A stretch of DNA of 64,000 nucleotides from Pelagibacterium halotolerans B2 (GCF_000230555.1 NC_016078.1:434001-498000); one strand, 5' to 3'; positions 1 to 8,777 are shown, counted from the stretch's first letter. The notes: generated by a model from the sequence alone, not told the origin. Numbers and translations are program-made.

Positions 1-1618
1 CGATCACGACAATGATCAGCGCAGCCAGCGCGGCGTCCTCATAGGTTCCACGCGCTGCTTCGCCATACAGTAGCGTTGCCAGGCTCTCGAAATTGAGCGG
101 CCGCAACAGCAGCGTTGCCGGCAACTCTTTCATGCAATCGACGAAAACCAGAAGCCCTGCCGCGGTCAACGCCGTCCGCGACAGGGGCAGGTGAACCCTC
201 ACCAGCGTCCCGGTCGCACTCTGACCCAGTGTGCGCGCTGCATGATCGTAAGATGGTGGAATACGGCTCAGCCCCGCTTCGATTCCGCCCACCGAAATTG
301 CCAGGAACCGCGCCGTATAGGCATAGATCAGCGCCGTCCCCGAGCCGAGCAGCAACAGACCGGTCGAAACACCGAACCAATCGCGCATCAGCCCGTCCAG
401 CGTGCGATCGAAAGCGGCGACGGGGATCAGTATGCCGATAGCCAGGACCGTTCCGGGAACCGCATAACCAAGCGTCGCGATCCGTGCCGCGATGGCGGTT
501 TTGCGCCCGGGTTGGATCCGCGCCGCATAGGCAATGGTAAAGCCGAGCACCAGCACGACGGCGGTGGCGATTGCGGAAACCGAAACGGTGTTGGTCGTCG
601 CTCGTATCAGGGCGGGGGATAAGCCGGCAAATTCTATCCGTTTGATTGCGGCGAGGGCCAGATAGATGGCGGGCCCCACAAACCCGATCAGGATGGGCAG
701 AAACCCAAGGACGAAAGCACCCAGCGCCTTGAACCCGCCCAACCGGCGCGGCGGCATGGGGCGGGCCCGTTGCGCGCTGGTCGCAAAGCGCTGGTTGCGT
801 CTTGCCCAGCGCTCGAAAACGATCAGCGCGATGACCACCGCCAGCATGGCAATGGCGATCTGCGCGGCCCCGGCCAGATCGGTGCGCACGATCCAGGTGG
901 TATAGACAGATGCCGTCAGCGTGCGGATGCCCAGAAACTGCGCCGCGCCCACATCGTTAAGCGCTTCCATGAGCGCCAGCGATACGCCAACGGCGATCGC
1001 CGGACGCGCCAGTGGCAGCGCCACGCGCCAGAACACCCCGCCGCGTCCCACGCCCAGCGTTCGCGAGACCTCCACAAGGTTGGCGGCCTGGGTCAAAAAC
1101 ATCGCTCGCGTGGTGAGATAGACGTAAGGATAGAGCACAAATCCAAAGACCAGGATCGCGCCCCACATGGCCCGAATGTCGGGAAGCCGGAATTCGCGCG
1201 GGCTCGAATAGCCCAGCATCCAGCGGACAGCGCCCTGAATCGGGCCGAGCGGGCTCAGGACGTCGAGATAGGCATAGGCCATGATATAGGTCGGCACGGC
1301 CAGCGGCAGCAGCAAGGCCCATTCCAGCACGCCGCGTCCGCGGAATTCATAGGCCGAAACAAGCCACGCCGCCCCCGTCCCGACGCAGGTTGCGATGATC
1401 CCGGTGCCGAGCAGCAAAATGGCTGTGTTCCACGCCGCCTGCGGTAGGATATTGGCCAGAACGTGCGACCAAAGCGTGCCCGTGTTGGCGATCGCGGTCA
1501 CGGCGATCGTTGCTACCGGCAACAGCGCAAGAGCCGCGGCGGCAAATGCCATCGCGGCCCAGGGCGAAAGTCTGATGTGGTGCCGTGCTGAGGGCCGGCT
1601 TTGCGCCCAATCTGCCAT
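1..1618 (-). CDS. fbpB: Iron(III) ABC transporter permease, FbpB-like (3' end outside window)
   Basis: Inner-membrane permease of a ferric-ion ABC importer. The reading frame is open from the ATG at 1618 (MADWAQS...) to the window edge, about 539 codons, so the last residues are missing. It has the fused two-domain layout of FbpB/SfuB permeases: many hydrophobic segments and two EAA-type cytoplasmic loops that contact the ATPase, one containing SRTLGVGRGG...ALPLARP near residue 190 and one containing ARTLGQSATG...LPLSR near residue 460. It lies 38 bases behind the binding-protein gene on the same strand, separated by a strong hairpin. No clear Shine-Dalgarno is visible at this ATG; a later ATG (MAFAAAALAL) is possible. 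Family call is firm; iron as substrate is inferred from the neighbours and the Irr-box upstream. Confidence 0.88.
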   Translation of the reverse strand, partial: MADWAQSRPSARHHIRLSPWAAMAFAAAALALLPVATIAVTAIANTGTLWSHVLANILPQAAWNTAILLLGTGIIATCVGTGAAWLVSAYEFRGRGVLEWALLLPLAVPTYIMAYAYLDVLSPLGPIQGAVRWMLGYSSPREFRLPDIRAMWGAILVFGFVLYPYVYLTTRAMFLTQAANLVEVSRTLGVGRGGVFWRVALPLARPAIAVGVSLALMEALNDVGAAQFLGIRTLTASVYTTWIVRTDLAGAAQIAIAMLAVVIALIVFERWARRNQRFATSAQRARPMPPRRLGGFKALGAFVLGFLPILIGFVGPAIYLALAAIKRIEFAGLSPALIRATTNTVSVSAIATAVVLVLGFTIAYAARIQPGRKTAIAARIATLGYAVPGTVLAIGILIPVAAFDRTLDGLMRDWFGVSTGLLLLGSGTALIYAYTARFLAISVGGIEAGLSRIPPSYDHAARTLGQSATGTLVRVHLPLSRTALTAAGLLVFVDCMKELPATLLLRPLNFESLATLLYGEAARGTYEDAALAALIIVVI

Positions 1619-1626
1619 CAAGGATG

Positions 1627-1651
1627 GCGCGGCGGGGGATTCCCGCCGCGC
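1627..1651 (-). promoter_or_regulatory. Intercistronic hairpin between fbpA and fbpB
   Basis: Perfect 10-bp inverted repeat (arms 1627-1636 and 1642-1651, loop 1637-1641) just after the fbpA stop and before the fbpB start. No T-run follows on the minus strand, so it looks like an mRNA-stabilising or partial-attenuation structure rather than a full terminator. Such hairpins commonly keep binding-protein mRNA more abundant than permease mRNA; that role is inferred. Confidence 0.7.
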
Positions 1652-1656
1652 GTTTC

Positions 1657-2685
1657 CTAGTTTTCGAACGTGTCGAAATTGACTTCGTCGACAAGTTCGC
1701 TGGCCCGTGTGCGGAACGGCAGCACCTCGGTCAGCGAGAGCTTGTCGGCTTCAAGGTCGCCGAAAGCGGCGATGATCGGATGCACTTCTGCCGATGCGGA
1801 AACCGGATATTCGAAATTGGCTTCAGCATAAAGCTTCTGCGCCTCGTCAGAGACCAGATATTCGAGCAATTGCACGGCCTCGTCATGGTTGGGCGCGTGC
1901 GCCGCAAGCCCTGCGCCCGAAATATTGACCAGCGTACCGCCATTCTCGAACGTCGGCAGGATGACCTTCATTTCCTCGGACCATGCCTGCTGCTCTTCAC
2001 CGCCGGCCCCCGAAGTCATCAGCCCCACATAATAGGAGTTGCCGATGGCAATGTCGCAAATGCCCGCGGCAATGTCGCGCGCGCCGTCGCGGTCACCACC
2101 GGCGGCAACACGGGCCTGATTGGCCTTGATGCCCTCGAGCCAGGTGCGGGTTTCCTCCTCGCCATATTTGGCCATATAGGCCGCGAACATCGCCGTGTTG
2201 TAGGGATGCTGGCCCGACCGGATGCAGAGGCGTCCACGCCATTCTTCATCGTCCAACTGCTCATAGGTGAAGCTGTCGATATCAAGATCATTGGCGGCAT
2301 AAAGCACGCGCGCACGGCCCGACAATGCGAACCAGTTGCCCTCCGGGTCGCGGAGCGCCGCGGGCACGGCGGCTTCGAGCACGTCCGAATCCACCGGCTG
2401 GGTCAGTCCGGCATCGACCAGATCGATCAGCGCCCCGAAATCGACGGTCATCAGGATGTCGGCGGGGGAGCTTTCGCCCTCGGCCGAAACACGCTCGATC
2501 AGCCCGTCCTGCAAAAAGACGGTGTTGACGGCAATTCCGGTCTCAGCGGTAAATGCATCGAGGATCGGCTGGATCAGACCCGGCTCGCGGGTTGTGTAGA
2601 TATTGACCTCCTGGGCCAGTGCAGGCACGGCTGCGCCCAGCGCCAGAAGGCTGGCTGCCGAAAACGTCTTCAAAAGTCGTGTCAT
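1657..2685 (-). CDS. fbpA: Iron(III) ABC transporter substrate-binding protein
   Basis: Periplasmic ferric-ion binding protein of 342 residues. I chose the ATG at 2685 because it gives a classical Sec signal peptide (MTRLLKTF... with cleavage after ALAQ, about residue 24) and is preceded by an AAGGGAA ribosome site; the upstream frame extension looks non-coding. The mature part begins EVNIYTTREPGLIQPILDAF, typical of FbpA/FutA proteins, and carries a tandem tyrosine (GNSYYVGLM) of the kind that ligates Fe3+ in this family. It is followed by the permease and preceded by an ICE-like Irr box, which fits iron-controlled expression. Confidence 0.92.
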   Translation of the reverse strand: MTRLLKTFSAASLLALGAAVPALAQEVNIYTTREPGLIQPILDAFTAETGIAVNTVFLQDGLIERVSAEGESSPADILMTVDFGALIDLVDAGLTQPVDSDVLEAAVPAALRDPEGNWFALSGRARVLYAANDLDIDSFTYEQLDDEEWRGRLCIRSGQHPYNTAMFAAYMAKYGEEETRTWLEGIKANQARVAAGGDRDGARDIAAGICDIAIGNSYYVGLMTSGAGGEEQQAWSEEMKVILPTFENGGTLVNISGAGLAAHAPNHDEAVQLLEYLVSDEAQKLYAEANFEYPVSASAEVHPIIAAFGDLEADKLSLTEVLPFRTRASELVDEVNFDTFEN

Positions 2686-2790
2686 TTGGGTATTCCCTTG
2701 GTGTGTTGCATCAAGGGCGCCGAAGGCCAAACGCGCCCATCGACGCAATACCCATAGCTGAGCGCGTGAGTCAACAAATTTCAAATATAG

Positions 2791-2807
2791 TCTAGAATCA
2801 TTCTAAA
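2791..2807 (-). promoter_or_regulatory. ICE/Irr-box operator upstream of fbpA
   Basis: Near-perfect palindrome TCTAGAA-TCA-TTCTAAA lying in the fbpC-fbpA gap. As remembered, the alphaproteobacterial iron control element bound by Irr is TTTAGAA-N3-TTCTAAA; this site differs at one base. Its place 106 bases upstream of the fbpA start suggests a separate Irr-controlled promoter inside the locus. Confidence 0.75.
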
Positions 2808-2827
2808 CTATTGATATCACAATCGAT

Positions 2828-3913
2828 TTACTCAGCCGCCAGGGGGCCGCGCGGAAGTGTCGATCGTGCCGTCTCGTCGGCCGCAAACACGAGCACGTCC
2901 TTGGGCTCGACACCGATTGTGACGGCCTGGCCGACCTCGAGTCCGCGTTGTGCGCTTGTGCGCATGACAAGCGGTTCATCCAGCCCGGTGACCTCCAGTG
3001 TCACCTCCTCGATCTCGCCCAGCAGCACCCGCCCTCTTACCGTTGCCGCCGTCCCGTTCTTTGTCAGTGCCAGGGCCTGTGGACGGATGAAGAGTTGGAC
3101 CGGCCCCGAGCTCCCGCATGGCGCCGGAAACCGGCCGAGCGCGCTGTCGAGCCAGTCGCCCGAGCGCCGGGCCGGGATGCGGTTGACCTGCGAGAAGAAC
3201 GCGGCCGCATAGGCGGTCTGGGGAAAGCTGTAGATGGCATCGCCGGTTCCGCTTTCGATCACCTTGCCCTTGTGCATCAGGACGACTCTGTCCCCGATGG
3301 CCAGAGCCTCTTCGGGATCGTGGGTCACGATGATCGCCGTGGTTCCCAACTGGCGCAGCAGCGCCAGGGTTTCGCGCCGGATCGTGTCGCGCAGGCCCCG
3401 GTCGAGATTGGAAAAGGGCTCGTCCATGAGCAGTATCCGCGGCTGAGGCGCCAGCGCGCGGGCCAGCGCGATCCGCTGTTGCTCACCCCCCGAAAGCATG
3501 TGCGGATAGCGCTCGGCCAGCGCCTCGATTCCGAGCCGTGAAATGATGTCGTCAACGCGAGCCGCTACGTCCTTGCGGTTCATGTTCCGCAGGCCGAAGC
3601 CGATATTCTGCCGTGCCGTAAGGTGCGGAAACAGCGCATAGTCCTGAAACATGAAACCGATATTGCGGTTCTCAGGCTCGACGAACGCATCCGCGCCACT
3701 GACCGTCGTACCCGCCAGCACCACGGCGCCGCCATCAATGTGCTCGACCCCGGAAATCGCCCGCAACAGGGTGGATTTTCCACACCCCGAATGGCCGACA
3801 AGACATACGATTTCGCCGGACGCGATCTCAAAGGAAACACCATCGAGAGCCGCGACGCTGCCAAAATGGCGCGTAACGTTTTCAATCCGAAGGATCGGTC
3901 CCAGCTTGCTCAT
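2828..3913 (-). CDS. fbpC: Iron(III) ABC transporter ATP-binding protein
   Basis: ATPase subunit of the ferric importer, 361 residues, the usual length for FbpC/PotA-type ATPases with a C-terminal TOBE domain. Walker A GHSGCGKST at about 40-48, Q-loop MFQDYALFPH near 88-97, signature LSGGEQQRIALARAL at 140-154, Walker B RILLMDEP at 159-166. The C-terminal part (after about 240) contains OB-fold repeats with FIRPQALAL and GVEPKDVLVF. It is upstream of fbpA on the same strand, with the operator between them, so it may be transcribed from its own promoter and only partly co-expressed with fbpA-fbpB. Confidence 0.93.
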   Translation of the reverse strand: MSKLGPILRIENVTRHFGSVAALDGVSFEIASGEIVCLVGHSGCGKSTLLRAISGVEHIDGGAVVLAGTTVSGADAFVEPENRNIGFMFQDYALFPHLTARQNIGFGLRNMNRKDVAARVDDIISRLGIEALAERYPHMLSGGEQQRIALARALAPQPRILLMDEPFSNLDRGLRDTIRRETLALLRQLGTTAIIVTHDPEEALAIGDRVVLMHKGKVIESGTGDAIYSFPQTAYAAAFFSQVNRIPARRSGDWLDSALGRFPAPCGSSGPVQLFIRPQALALTKNGTAATVRGRVLLGEIEEVTLEVTGLDEPLVMRTSAQRGLEVGQAVTIGVEPKDVLVFAADETARSTLPRGPLAAE

Positions 3914-3939
3914 GGGATCGAGTTAAGGCCGAGGATGCC

Positions 3940-3956
3940 GGTGCTTGTCAAGCACC
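3940..3956 (-). terminator. Short hairpin between kinase-like gene and fbpC
   Basis: Inverted repeat GGTGCTT-GTC-AAGCACC in the 50-base gap behind the stop of the kinase-like gene. No T-run follows, so a factor-independent terminator is uncertain. Confidence 0.35.
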
Positions 3957-3963
3957 CGTCACC

Positions 3964-6316
3964 TCAGCCCTCAACCACCAGGCTCGCAGGAATGGTCAGC
4001 GTCATCAGCGTGCCGCTCTCGCTGGCGGGCGCAAGGCTCAAAGAGCAGGCGTTGACTGCCACCAGCGACCGGGTGAGCGTCAGCCCGATGCTCGAATGGC
4101 TGGGCTTGCGCTCGCTGCCATCTGCCGCCACCCCGTCACGAAACACCATGAAGCGTTCGGCCAGCGCATTGGGCGCCTTGGCTGCGTCGCGCACATGGAT
4201 TGAAACCGAGCCGTCGTCCTCGACCTGTCCCGACAGCACGACCTTGGAACCTTCGCCCCCTTCGCTGATCGCGCTGGCGAGCATGTTGAGCACGGCCTGC
4301 TTGAGCGTTGCGGCATCCACCCGGACATGGGGCAGTCGTTCGCTGATGGCGCTGCGCAGCAGGACCCGTGCCTTCCCCGCGTGGGAACGCACCCGCACGA
4401 GGCTTTCGGCCAGAAGCGTTGCGATATCGACATCGGCAGGAGAGAGAGCCAGTTCACCTTCCGCGAGCCTTACATAATCATCGAGCTCGTCGGCCAGATC
4501 GCCGATTTCCCCGCTGGCCGAGCGGATGTCGCGCGCATATTCGAGATATCGCGAATTGGCCAATGGCCCAAAGGATTCCGAGGCAATCAATTCGGAAAAT
4601 CCCGCGATCGTGTTGAGGGGGCGCCGCAATCCACGCGTGATCCGGCTCAAGGTCGCCGTGGGAAGCCCTGCTCGCCGGCCGGATGCGCCTGCCTGGCCGC
4701 CCGCCGGTCCAAGCAATCCGAAATACCCCGATACGATTCCCGCTCGCCCTTCGGCAAACAGCGTAAGCGTGTGCCCGGCTCGCTTGCCCTTGAGCGATAT
4801 CGCCGGACGCACGCCCCCGGCGTAGCGCGCTGGCAGGCTCAGGAACTGGCGCAGCGCCGAATGCTCTCCCTGTGCAACAAGATTGGTAAGCGGCGTCCCG
4901 ATCTCGACCGGGGTGTCTTCGCGCCTGACGTCCTCGAAGCTGGCGATAAGGCCGGCCCGGTCCGCGGTGACGAAATCGAACCCGGCCACCTTGGCCCACA
5001 GCGCCGCGAACTGGCCGACTTCCGCCTCACGGAGCGGTTCGATATCGCTTGCCCGTGCAGACAGCATAAAGCCGGGTCGTCCCTGCCATGTAATGGCGTT
5101 GAGCCGGGCATTGACGGGGATTTTCGCGCCATCACGGCGCACCAGATGGCTGACCGGCCCCGCCGGCTCGCCGCCATCCACAGTGGGGAAAATCGCCGAC
5201 AGCCCAAGGCTGCGCAAGGTTGTGGCATTCTCATAACCGGTCAGGTCGACCAGCGCGCGGTTGGCAAACAGGATGTCCTGGTCGCGAAAGATCAAAATCC
5301 CGATCGGCAATCGGTTGAGCACCAGCGCTTCCTCGCTCAGTGCCACCAGTTCTCCGCCCGTCCGCTGTGGATCATGGGGAGCAGGGGCAGGGGGCGTTTC
5401 GACCGGCTCATCCCGGTTCACCCTGTCGTTCAGGATGCGGGAAAGCTCCTCGAAATTGTAACGCGTCGTCTGTTCGCTGGTGTTGGGCCCCTCATCGTCA
5501 TCGGACGTTTCCTGTTCGTGAGAAGCCGAGCTGGACGTTTCGGCCTCGGCCTCAGCATACGCGATGCGGGAAATCGTCAAGCCACGCCCGGTAACTTGCC
5601 ACAATCCGGCGCGCACCGGCGCTTCGTCATCGCTGCCATCGGCGGCAAAGGCCGCTTCTTCATGGTCCAGCGGATCATCGGGTCCCCAGTCGGACCGATC
5701 CTTGCCCGTCTCCGCCTCGGCGCTTTCGTCAAAGGCGATTGCCGCAAAGTCGCGGCTGGGGATCGGCGCTGCAAAAGGAGCGTCATCGTCCGCGTCCAGC
5801 GGGTCGAAAAGATGTTCGTGACCGGCAAGTTTGTCCACAAGGTCCGCGAGCCCCTCAGCAGGTTCCGCTTCGTCGTCCCTTGCAGCTTCTGTCTCTGGTC
5901 CGATTTCCTCGGCGGCATCGTCAAACGCACTGGAACGATCGTCCGGCTCGGCCGCTTCCGCCTTCGCGCCCGAAAGAATGTCATCGCCTATCGGATCGAC
6001 CCCGACCACCAGAAGATACATCCGGTCGTCGCCCAGCCGCAAGGGCGTGCAATGGCAGGGGGGCGACAATTCGCGACAGGGTTGGCCGTCCCATCAGTCC
6101 CAGCCGGACGATACGCGCGATCTGCCCTTTCACCGGAACCGCCGGTTCCAGGGTTTTGATTTCGTCGCCCTTGATCTTGGCGCCGAACAATCGGGCCGCT
6201 CGGTTGGTCCAGACCGGCCTGGTGCCATCGACCGGCCACAACCACGCCGGCCGTGGATCGTCCTCGAGCCGCGTGACGGTTTGGGCCTGTTCTGCGCTTG
6301 TCCAGTCGAGCGTCAT
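3964..6316 (-). pseudogene. PdhS/PleC-type PAS sensor kinase-like protein, no phospho-acceptor His, frameshifted
   Basis: About 784 codons. The N-terminal part starts at the ATG at 6316 (MTLDWTSAEQAQ, then RPAWLWPVDGTRPVWTNRAARLFG, a PAS-like start seen in rhizobial kinases) and leaves frame at a run of six G (6058-6063); the remaining 700 codons continue in the next frame. Removing one base of the run joins them. After an acidic low-complexity stretch comes a PAS domain (LNRLPIGILIFRDQDILFANRALVDLTGYEN) and a HisKA/HATPase-like region. The dimerisation motif keeps RRPLNTIAGFSEL, but the His of the usual SHE(L/I)RTPLN is Arg (nt 4634-4636, about residue 560). The N-box has lost its second Asn and the G1 box its glycines. 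It is therefore a degenerate kinase, perhaps a DivL-like scaffold. The frameshift may be a real mutation or a sequencing error. Confidence 0.72.
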
Positions 6317-6579
6317 GTTCCGTCCGTATGTCCGTCCTCGTCCCGGTCCGGGCCGATGGTTGACGAAACCTTAAATATAGGGACTCCGCGACCCGGTCCA
6401 CGCCTTGAGCCATTCTTGCCCCTCCAAAGGTTGGAAATGGTTAAGGCCGTTCCTTCGGCCACCCCTAAAAAACCTGCCCAACTTGCCACAACCGCACTTG
6501 TCTTTGCCGTCATCTCGACCTATGTTCCGCCCCGTTTCCGGACGGCGCCGCCAGCGCGCCACGAAGTCCGTGTCACCAT

Positions 6580-6656
6580 GCCGTCGTAGCTCAGTTGGTT
6601 AGAGCGCTAGATTGTGGATCTAGAGGTCCCCCGTTCGATCCGGGGCGACGGTACCA
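6580..6656 (+). tRNA. tRNA-His (GTG)
   Basis: Complete cloverleaf of 77 nt with encoded CCA (6654-6656). Acceptor stem 6580-6586 with 6646-6652, D-arm GCTC...GAGC, anticodon stem CTAGA/TCTAG around loop TTGTGGA (anticodon GTG), variable loop AGGTC, T-arm CCCCG/CGGGG with TTCGATC loop. Pair 1:72 is G-U, the discriminator is A73, and the base before G1 is T, so there is no G-1:C73. This is the alphaproteobacterial form of tRNA-His, in which the otherwise universal G-1 is lost; it matches the HisRS encoded nearby. Confidence 0.96.
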
Positions 6657-6812
6657 CCCTCTTTTCGCAGCAGTATGGCGGGGCCCAGAGCCACCGTTCC
6701 TCGCGGCTATCTTAAGTTAATTGTTAACGCTCCATTCTTAGGGCTTTGTTAACCATAAGGGATGACCCTTAGGACGTTGACCACGCGTATGGGGGCTCAG
6801 AAAGGACGTGCA

Positions 6813-7025
6813 GTGTACGACTTTGCTCCAAACGCAGACCTGGCGGAGGCCATGGTTGGGTTGCCGGTCGCCGAAGTGGAAAGAACGCTGATTCTCGCCA
6901 CGCTCCGGCGCACCAATGGCAACCGCACCCGCGCCGCCGAAATCCTTGGGCTTTCGATCCGCACGGTTCGCAACAAACTCAAGGACTATGCTGATAAGGG
7001 GTTCAATATTCCCCACGCGGCATAA
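6813..7025 (+). CDS. Stand-alone Fis-type (HTH_8) DNA-binding protein
   Basis: Small protein made almost only of a Fis-type helix-turn-helix: VERTLILATLRRTNGNRTRAAEILGLSIRTVRNKL, closely like the C-terminal DNA-binding tail of NtrC/FlbD-type activators but without receiver or AAA+ domains. I favour the GTG at 6813 (VYDFAPNADLAEAMVG), preceded by AAAGGA at good spacing, giving 70 residues; an ATG at 6762 or 6789 would add 17 or 8 residues. It stands alone between tRNA-His and a convergent L,D-transpeptidase gene. The target is unknown. The gene is convincing; the exact start is not. Confidence 0.75.
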   Translation: MYDFAPNADLAEAMVGLPVAEVERTLILATLRRTNGNRTRAAEILGLSIRTVRNKLKDYADKGFNIPHAA

Positions 7026-7072
7026 AACCGAAAGCGCGGCAATCGCTTCGGACCTATAATGATCGAGCTCTT

Positions 7073-7101
7073 GGCCCGGCGGCTGCAATGTCGCCGGACC
7101 A
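7073..7101. terminator. Possible bidirectional hairpin between the Fis-type gene and the ykuD gene
   Basis: Imperfect stem built from GGCCCGGCGG and TCGCCGGACC in the gap between two convergent genes. No clear T-run on either side, so support is modest. Confidence 0.35.
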
Positions 7102-7111
7102 GACACCGCCT

Positions 7112-7726
7112 TCACACGACGATGACCTTGGCTCCCACCGGAACGCGGCCGTAAAGATCGATCACGTCCTGATTGGTCATGCGGATGCACCCCGATGAGA
7201 CCGACCGCCCGATGCTCCACGGCTCGTTCGTCCCGTGGATGCGATAGAGGGTCGAACCGAGATAGAGCGCCCGCGCGCCCATCGGATTGTTCGGCCCTCC
7301 GGGCATGAATTGGGGCAGGCCCGGCTGGCGGGCATGCATTTCGGCCGGCGGCGTCCAGCTCGGCCATTCACGCTTGGCGCTCACCCGATGCGTCCCGCTC
7401 CACTCGAACCCCGTCCGCGCCACTCCGATGCCGTATCGCATGGCCTTGCCGTTGGGCATGACAAGGAAAAGGAAGTGCCGGCGCGTATCGACGATCAGCG
7501 TGCCCGGTGCCTCGCTGGTCCGGTAATTGACCACCTGCCGCAACCACATGGGATGGCTGACATAATCGGTCTGGTACTCGAGCATGGTCTGCGGCGCATC
7601 CGGCGTCAGCACCATTCCCGGCGGCGGCCCGAACATCGCATCCATGTAGCCGCGATAGCCCGAACGGGCCTGCGCCGTTGTGGTGAGCAACAAAACGGCA
7701 AGAAAAGCAAAGGCCATCCGGGTCAT
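7112..7726 (-). CDS. L,D-transpeptidase, YkuD family
   Basis: Periplasmic peptidoglycan cross-linking enzyme (or protein-anchoring transpeptidase), 204 residues. The N-terminus MTRMAFAFLAVLLLTTTAQA is a signal peptide. The catalytic YkuD motif is intact: HGTNEPWSIG...SSGCIRM with the active-site Cys (about residue 181). The domain starts near residue 75 (GTLIVDTRRHFLFLV). In Hyphomicrobiales many such enzymes supply 3-3 cross-links during polar growth; which substrate this one uses cannot be told from sequence. It is a single-gene unit facing the Fis-type gene. Confidence 0.92.
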   Translation of the reverse strand: MTRMAFAFLAVLLLTTTAQARSGYRGYMDAMFGPPPGMVLTPDAPQTMLEYQTDYVSHPMWLRQVVNYRTSEAPGTLIVDTRRHFLFLVMPNGKAMRYGIGVARTGFEWSGTHRVSAKREWPSWTPPAEMHARQPGLPQFMPGGPNNPMGARALYLGSTLYRIHGTNEPWSIGRSVSSGCIRMTNQDVIDLYGRVPVGAKVIVV

Positions 7727-7853
7727 CGGCGTCTCGTATCGAGTTTGAAATCAAACGGCGATGGTGCCTCCAACCGGCAAAGATTGAGTCAAATGGGATG
7801 GTTAAATCTTGCCCCACCGCTATGGTTACCCAAATGCTCCGCGAGGCGATTCC

Positions 7854-8462
7854 ATGACCGATTCCGAACCTGTGCGCTGCCCCTGGGCCGGCAGCGATCC
7901 GCTGTACAAATCCTACCACGATACCGAATGGGGCTATCCGGTCACCAACGATACGCGCCTTTTTGAAAAGCTGTGCCTCGAAGGCTTTCAGTCGGGCCTC
8001 TCCTGGCTGACAATCCTCAAAAAGCGCGAGAATTTCCGCTCCGCCTTTGCCGGCTTCGATATCGACAGGGTCGCCGCTTTCGACGAACCCGACATTGATC
8101 GCCTTCTCGCCGATGCGGGCATCGTGCGCCATCGCGGCAAGATCGTCTCGACAATCAATAACGCCCGCCAGGCGCAAAAACTGCGCGCCGAGTTCGGCTC
8201 TCTTGCCGCTTATTTCTGGCGTTTCGAGCCCGGTGCCGCCGACCGCCCGACCGATTATTCATGGGACACCCTGCGCACCATTGGCACGGCTCCCGCTTCG
8301 GTGGCGCTCTCGAAGGACCTGAAAAAGCGCGGCTTTTCCTTTGTCGGTCCCACCACCTGCTATGCCTTCATGCAGGCCATGGGCATGGTCAACGACCACA
8401 TGGAGGGGTGCCATTGCCGCGCGCCCATCGAGGCGCAGCGCGCCCAATTCGTGCGTCCCTGA
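7854..8462 (+). CDS. tag: DNA-3-methyladenine glycosylase I
   Basis: Base-excision repair enzyme that removes 3-methyladenine from DNA, 202 residues, normal length for Tag. Start at the ATG at 7854 (MTDSEPVRCPWAG) with GAGG nine bases upstream. Family landmarks: CPWAGSDPLYKSYHDTEWGYPV near the N-terminus, LEGFQSGLSWLTILKKRE with the helix-hairpin-helix region following, and the C-terminal CHCR that with the N-terminal Cys/His forms the zinc snap. A single-gene unit; a hairpin follows its stop. Confidence 0.95.
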   Translation: MTDSEPVRCPWAGSDPLYKSYHDTEWGYPVTNDTRLFEKLCLEGFQSGLSWLTILKKRENFRSAFAGFDIDRVAAFDEPDIDRLLADAGIVRHRGKIVSTINNARQAQKLRAEFGSLAAYFWRFEPGAADRPTDYSWDTLRTIGTAPASVALSKDLKKRGFSFVGPTTCYAFMQAMGMVNDHMEGCHCRAPIEAQRAQFVRP

Positions 8463-8505
8463 AAAACCTTGGGCCTCCCCGCGGTTCAAGCGGAAAGGCC
8501 CAAGG
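8462..8505 (-). terminator. Rho-independent terminator of the small minus-strand gene
   Basis: Arms CCTTGGGCCT (8467-8476) and AGGCCCAAGG (8496-8505), 10 bp perfect. Read on the minus strand the stem is followed by five T (8462-8466), as expected for a terminator of the gene at 8532-8777; it also sits directly behind tag. Confidence 0.75.
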
Positions 8506-8523
8506 CAAGCGCCCCGTTAATGC

Positions 8524-8565
8524 GCCGACGGTTATGGACGGAAATAGACGTTCATAACCGTCGGC
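8524..8565 (-). repeat. 12-bp inverted repeat overlapping the 3' end of the small ORF
   Basis: Perfect arms GCCGACGGTTAT (8524-8535) and ATAACCGTCGGC (8554-8565) with an 18-base loop. The right arm and loop encode the last residues of the small protein, and the left arm holds its stop codon. It may act with the terminator behind it. Confidence 0.7.
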
Positions 8566-8777
8566 ATTCTAGGCGGGTCCACAATTGTCGGCAGCCCTAT
8601 GTCCTTGCGGATCGAATTGGGCAGGTCTTGCGGGCGGATTCGTTGCACCCGGCGCTTGCTGCGAACCATCGCCTTGATTGCGGCCATGATCACACGCCAT
8701 TTGCCGTGCTCGGCCATCAGGGTATCGAGGGAAATGCGCAGGATCGCGCCTTCCACTTGCATGTTTACCTGCGACAT
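8532..8777 (-). CDS. Small basic protein with DUF1127-like tail, function unknown
   Basis: About 81 residues from the ATG at 8777 (MSQVNMQVEGAILRISLDTL). Middle part basic (MVRSKRRVQRIRPQDLP), followed by SIRKDIGLP, which resembles the [R/K]DIGL tail of DUF1127 proteins although the rest does not match clearly. Supporting evidence that it is a gene: a well-formed terminator with a T-run on its strand (8462-8505), and no overlap with other genes. Start could also be a codon seven residues upstream (8798). Function not recognised. Confidence 0.6.
   Translation of the reverse strand: MSQVNMQVEGAILRISLDTLMAEHGKWRVIMAAIKAMVRSKRRVQRIRPQDLPNSIRKDIGLPTIVDPPRMPTVMNVYFRP

Noticed and set aside
4327..6159. 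610-codon plus-strand frame opposite the kinase-like gene
   Set aside because: Composition typical of an antisense shadow; the minus strand carries recognisable PAS and kinase-like motifs.
6714..6760. CtrA-like TTAA boxes upstream of the Fis-type gene
   Set aside because: Spacing between the TTAA halves is 8, not 7, so the match to TTAA-N7-TTAAC is not good enough.
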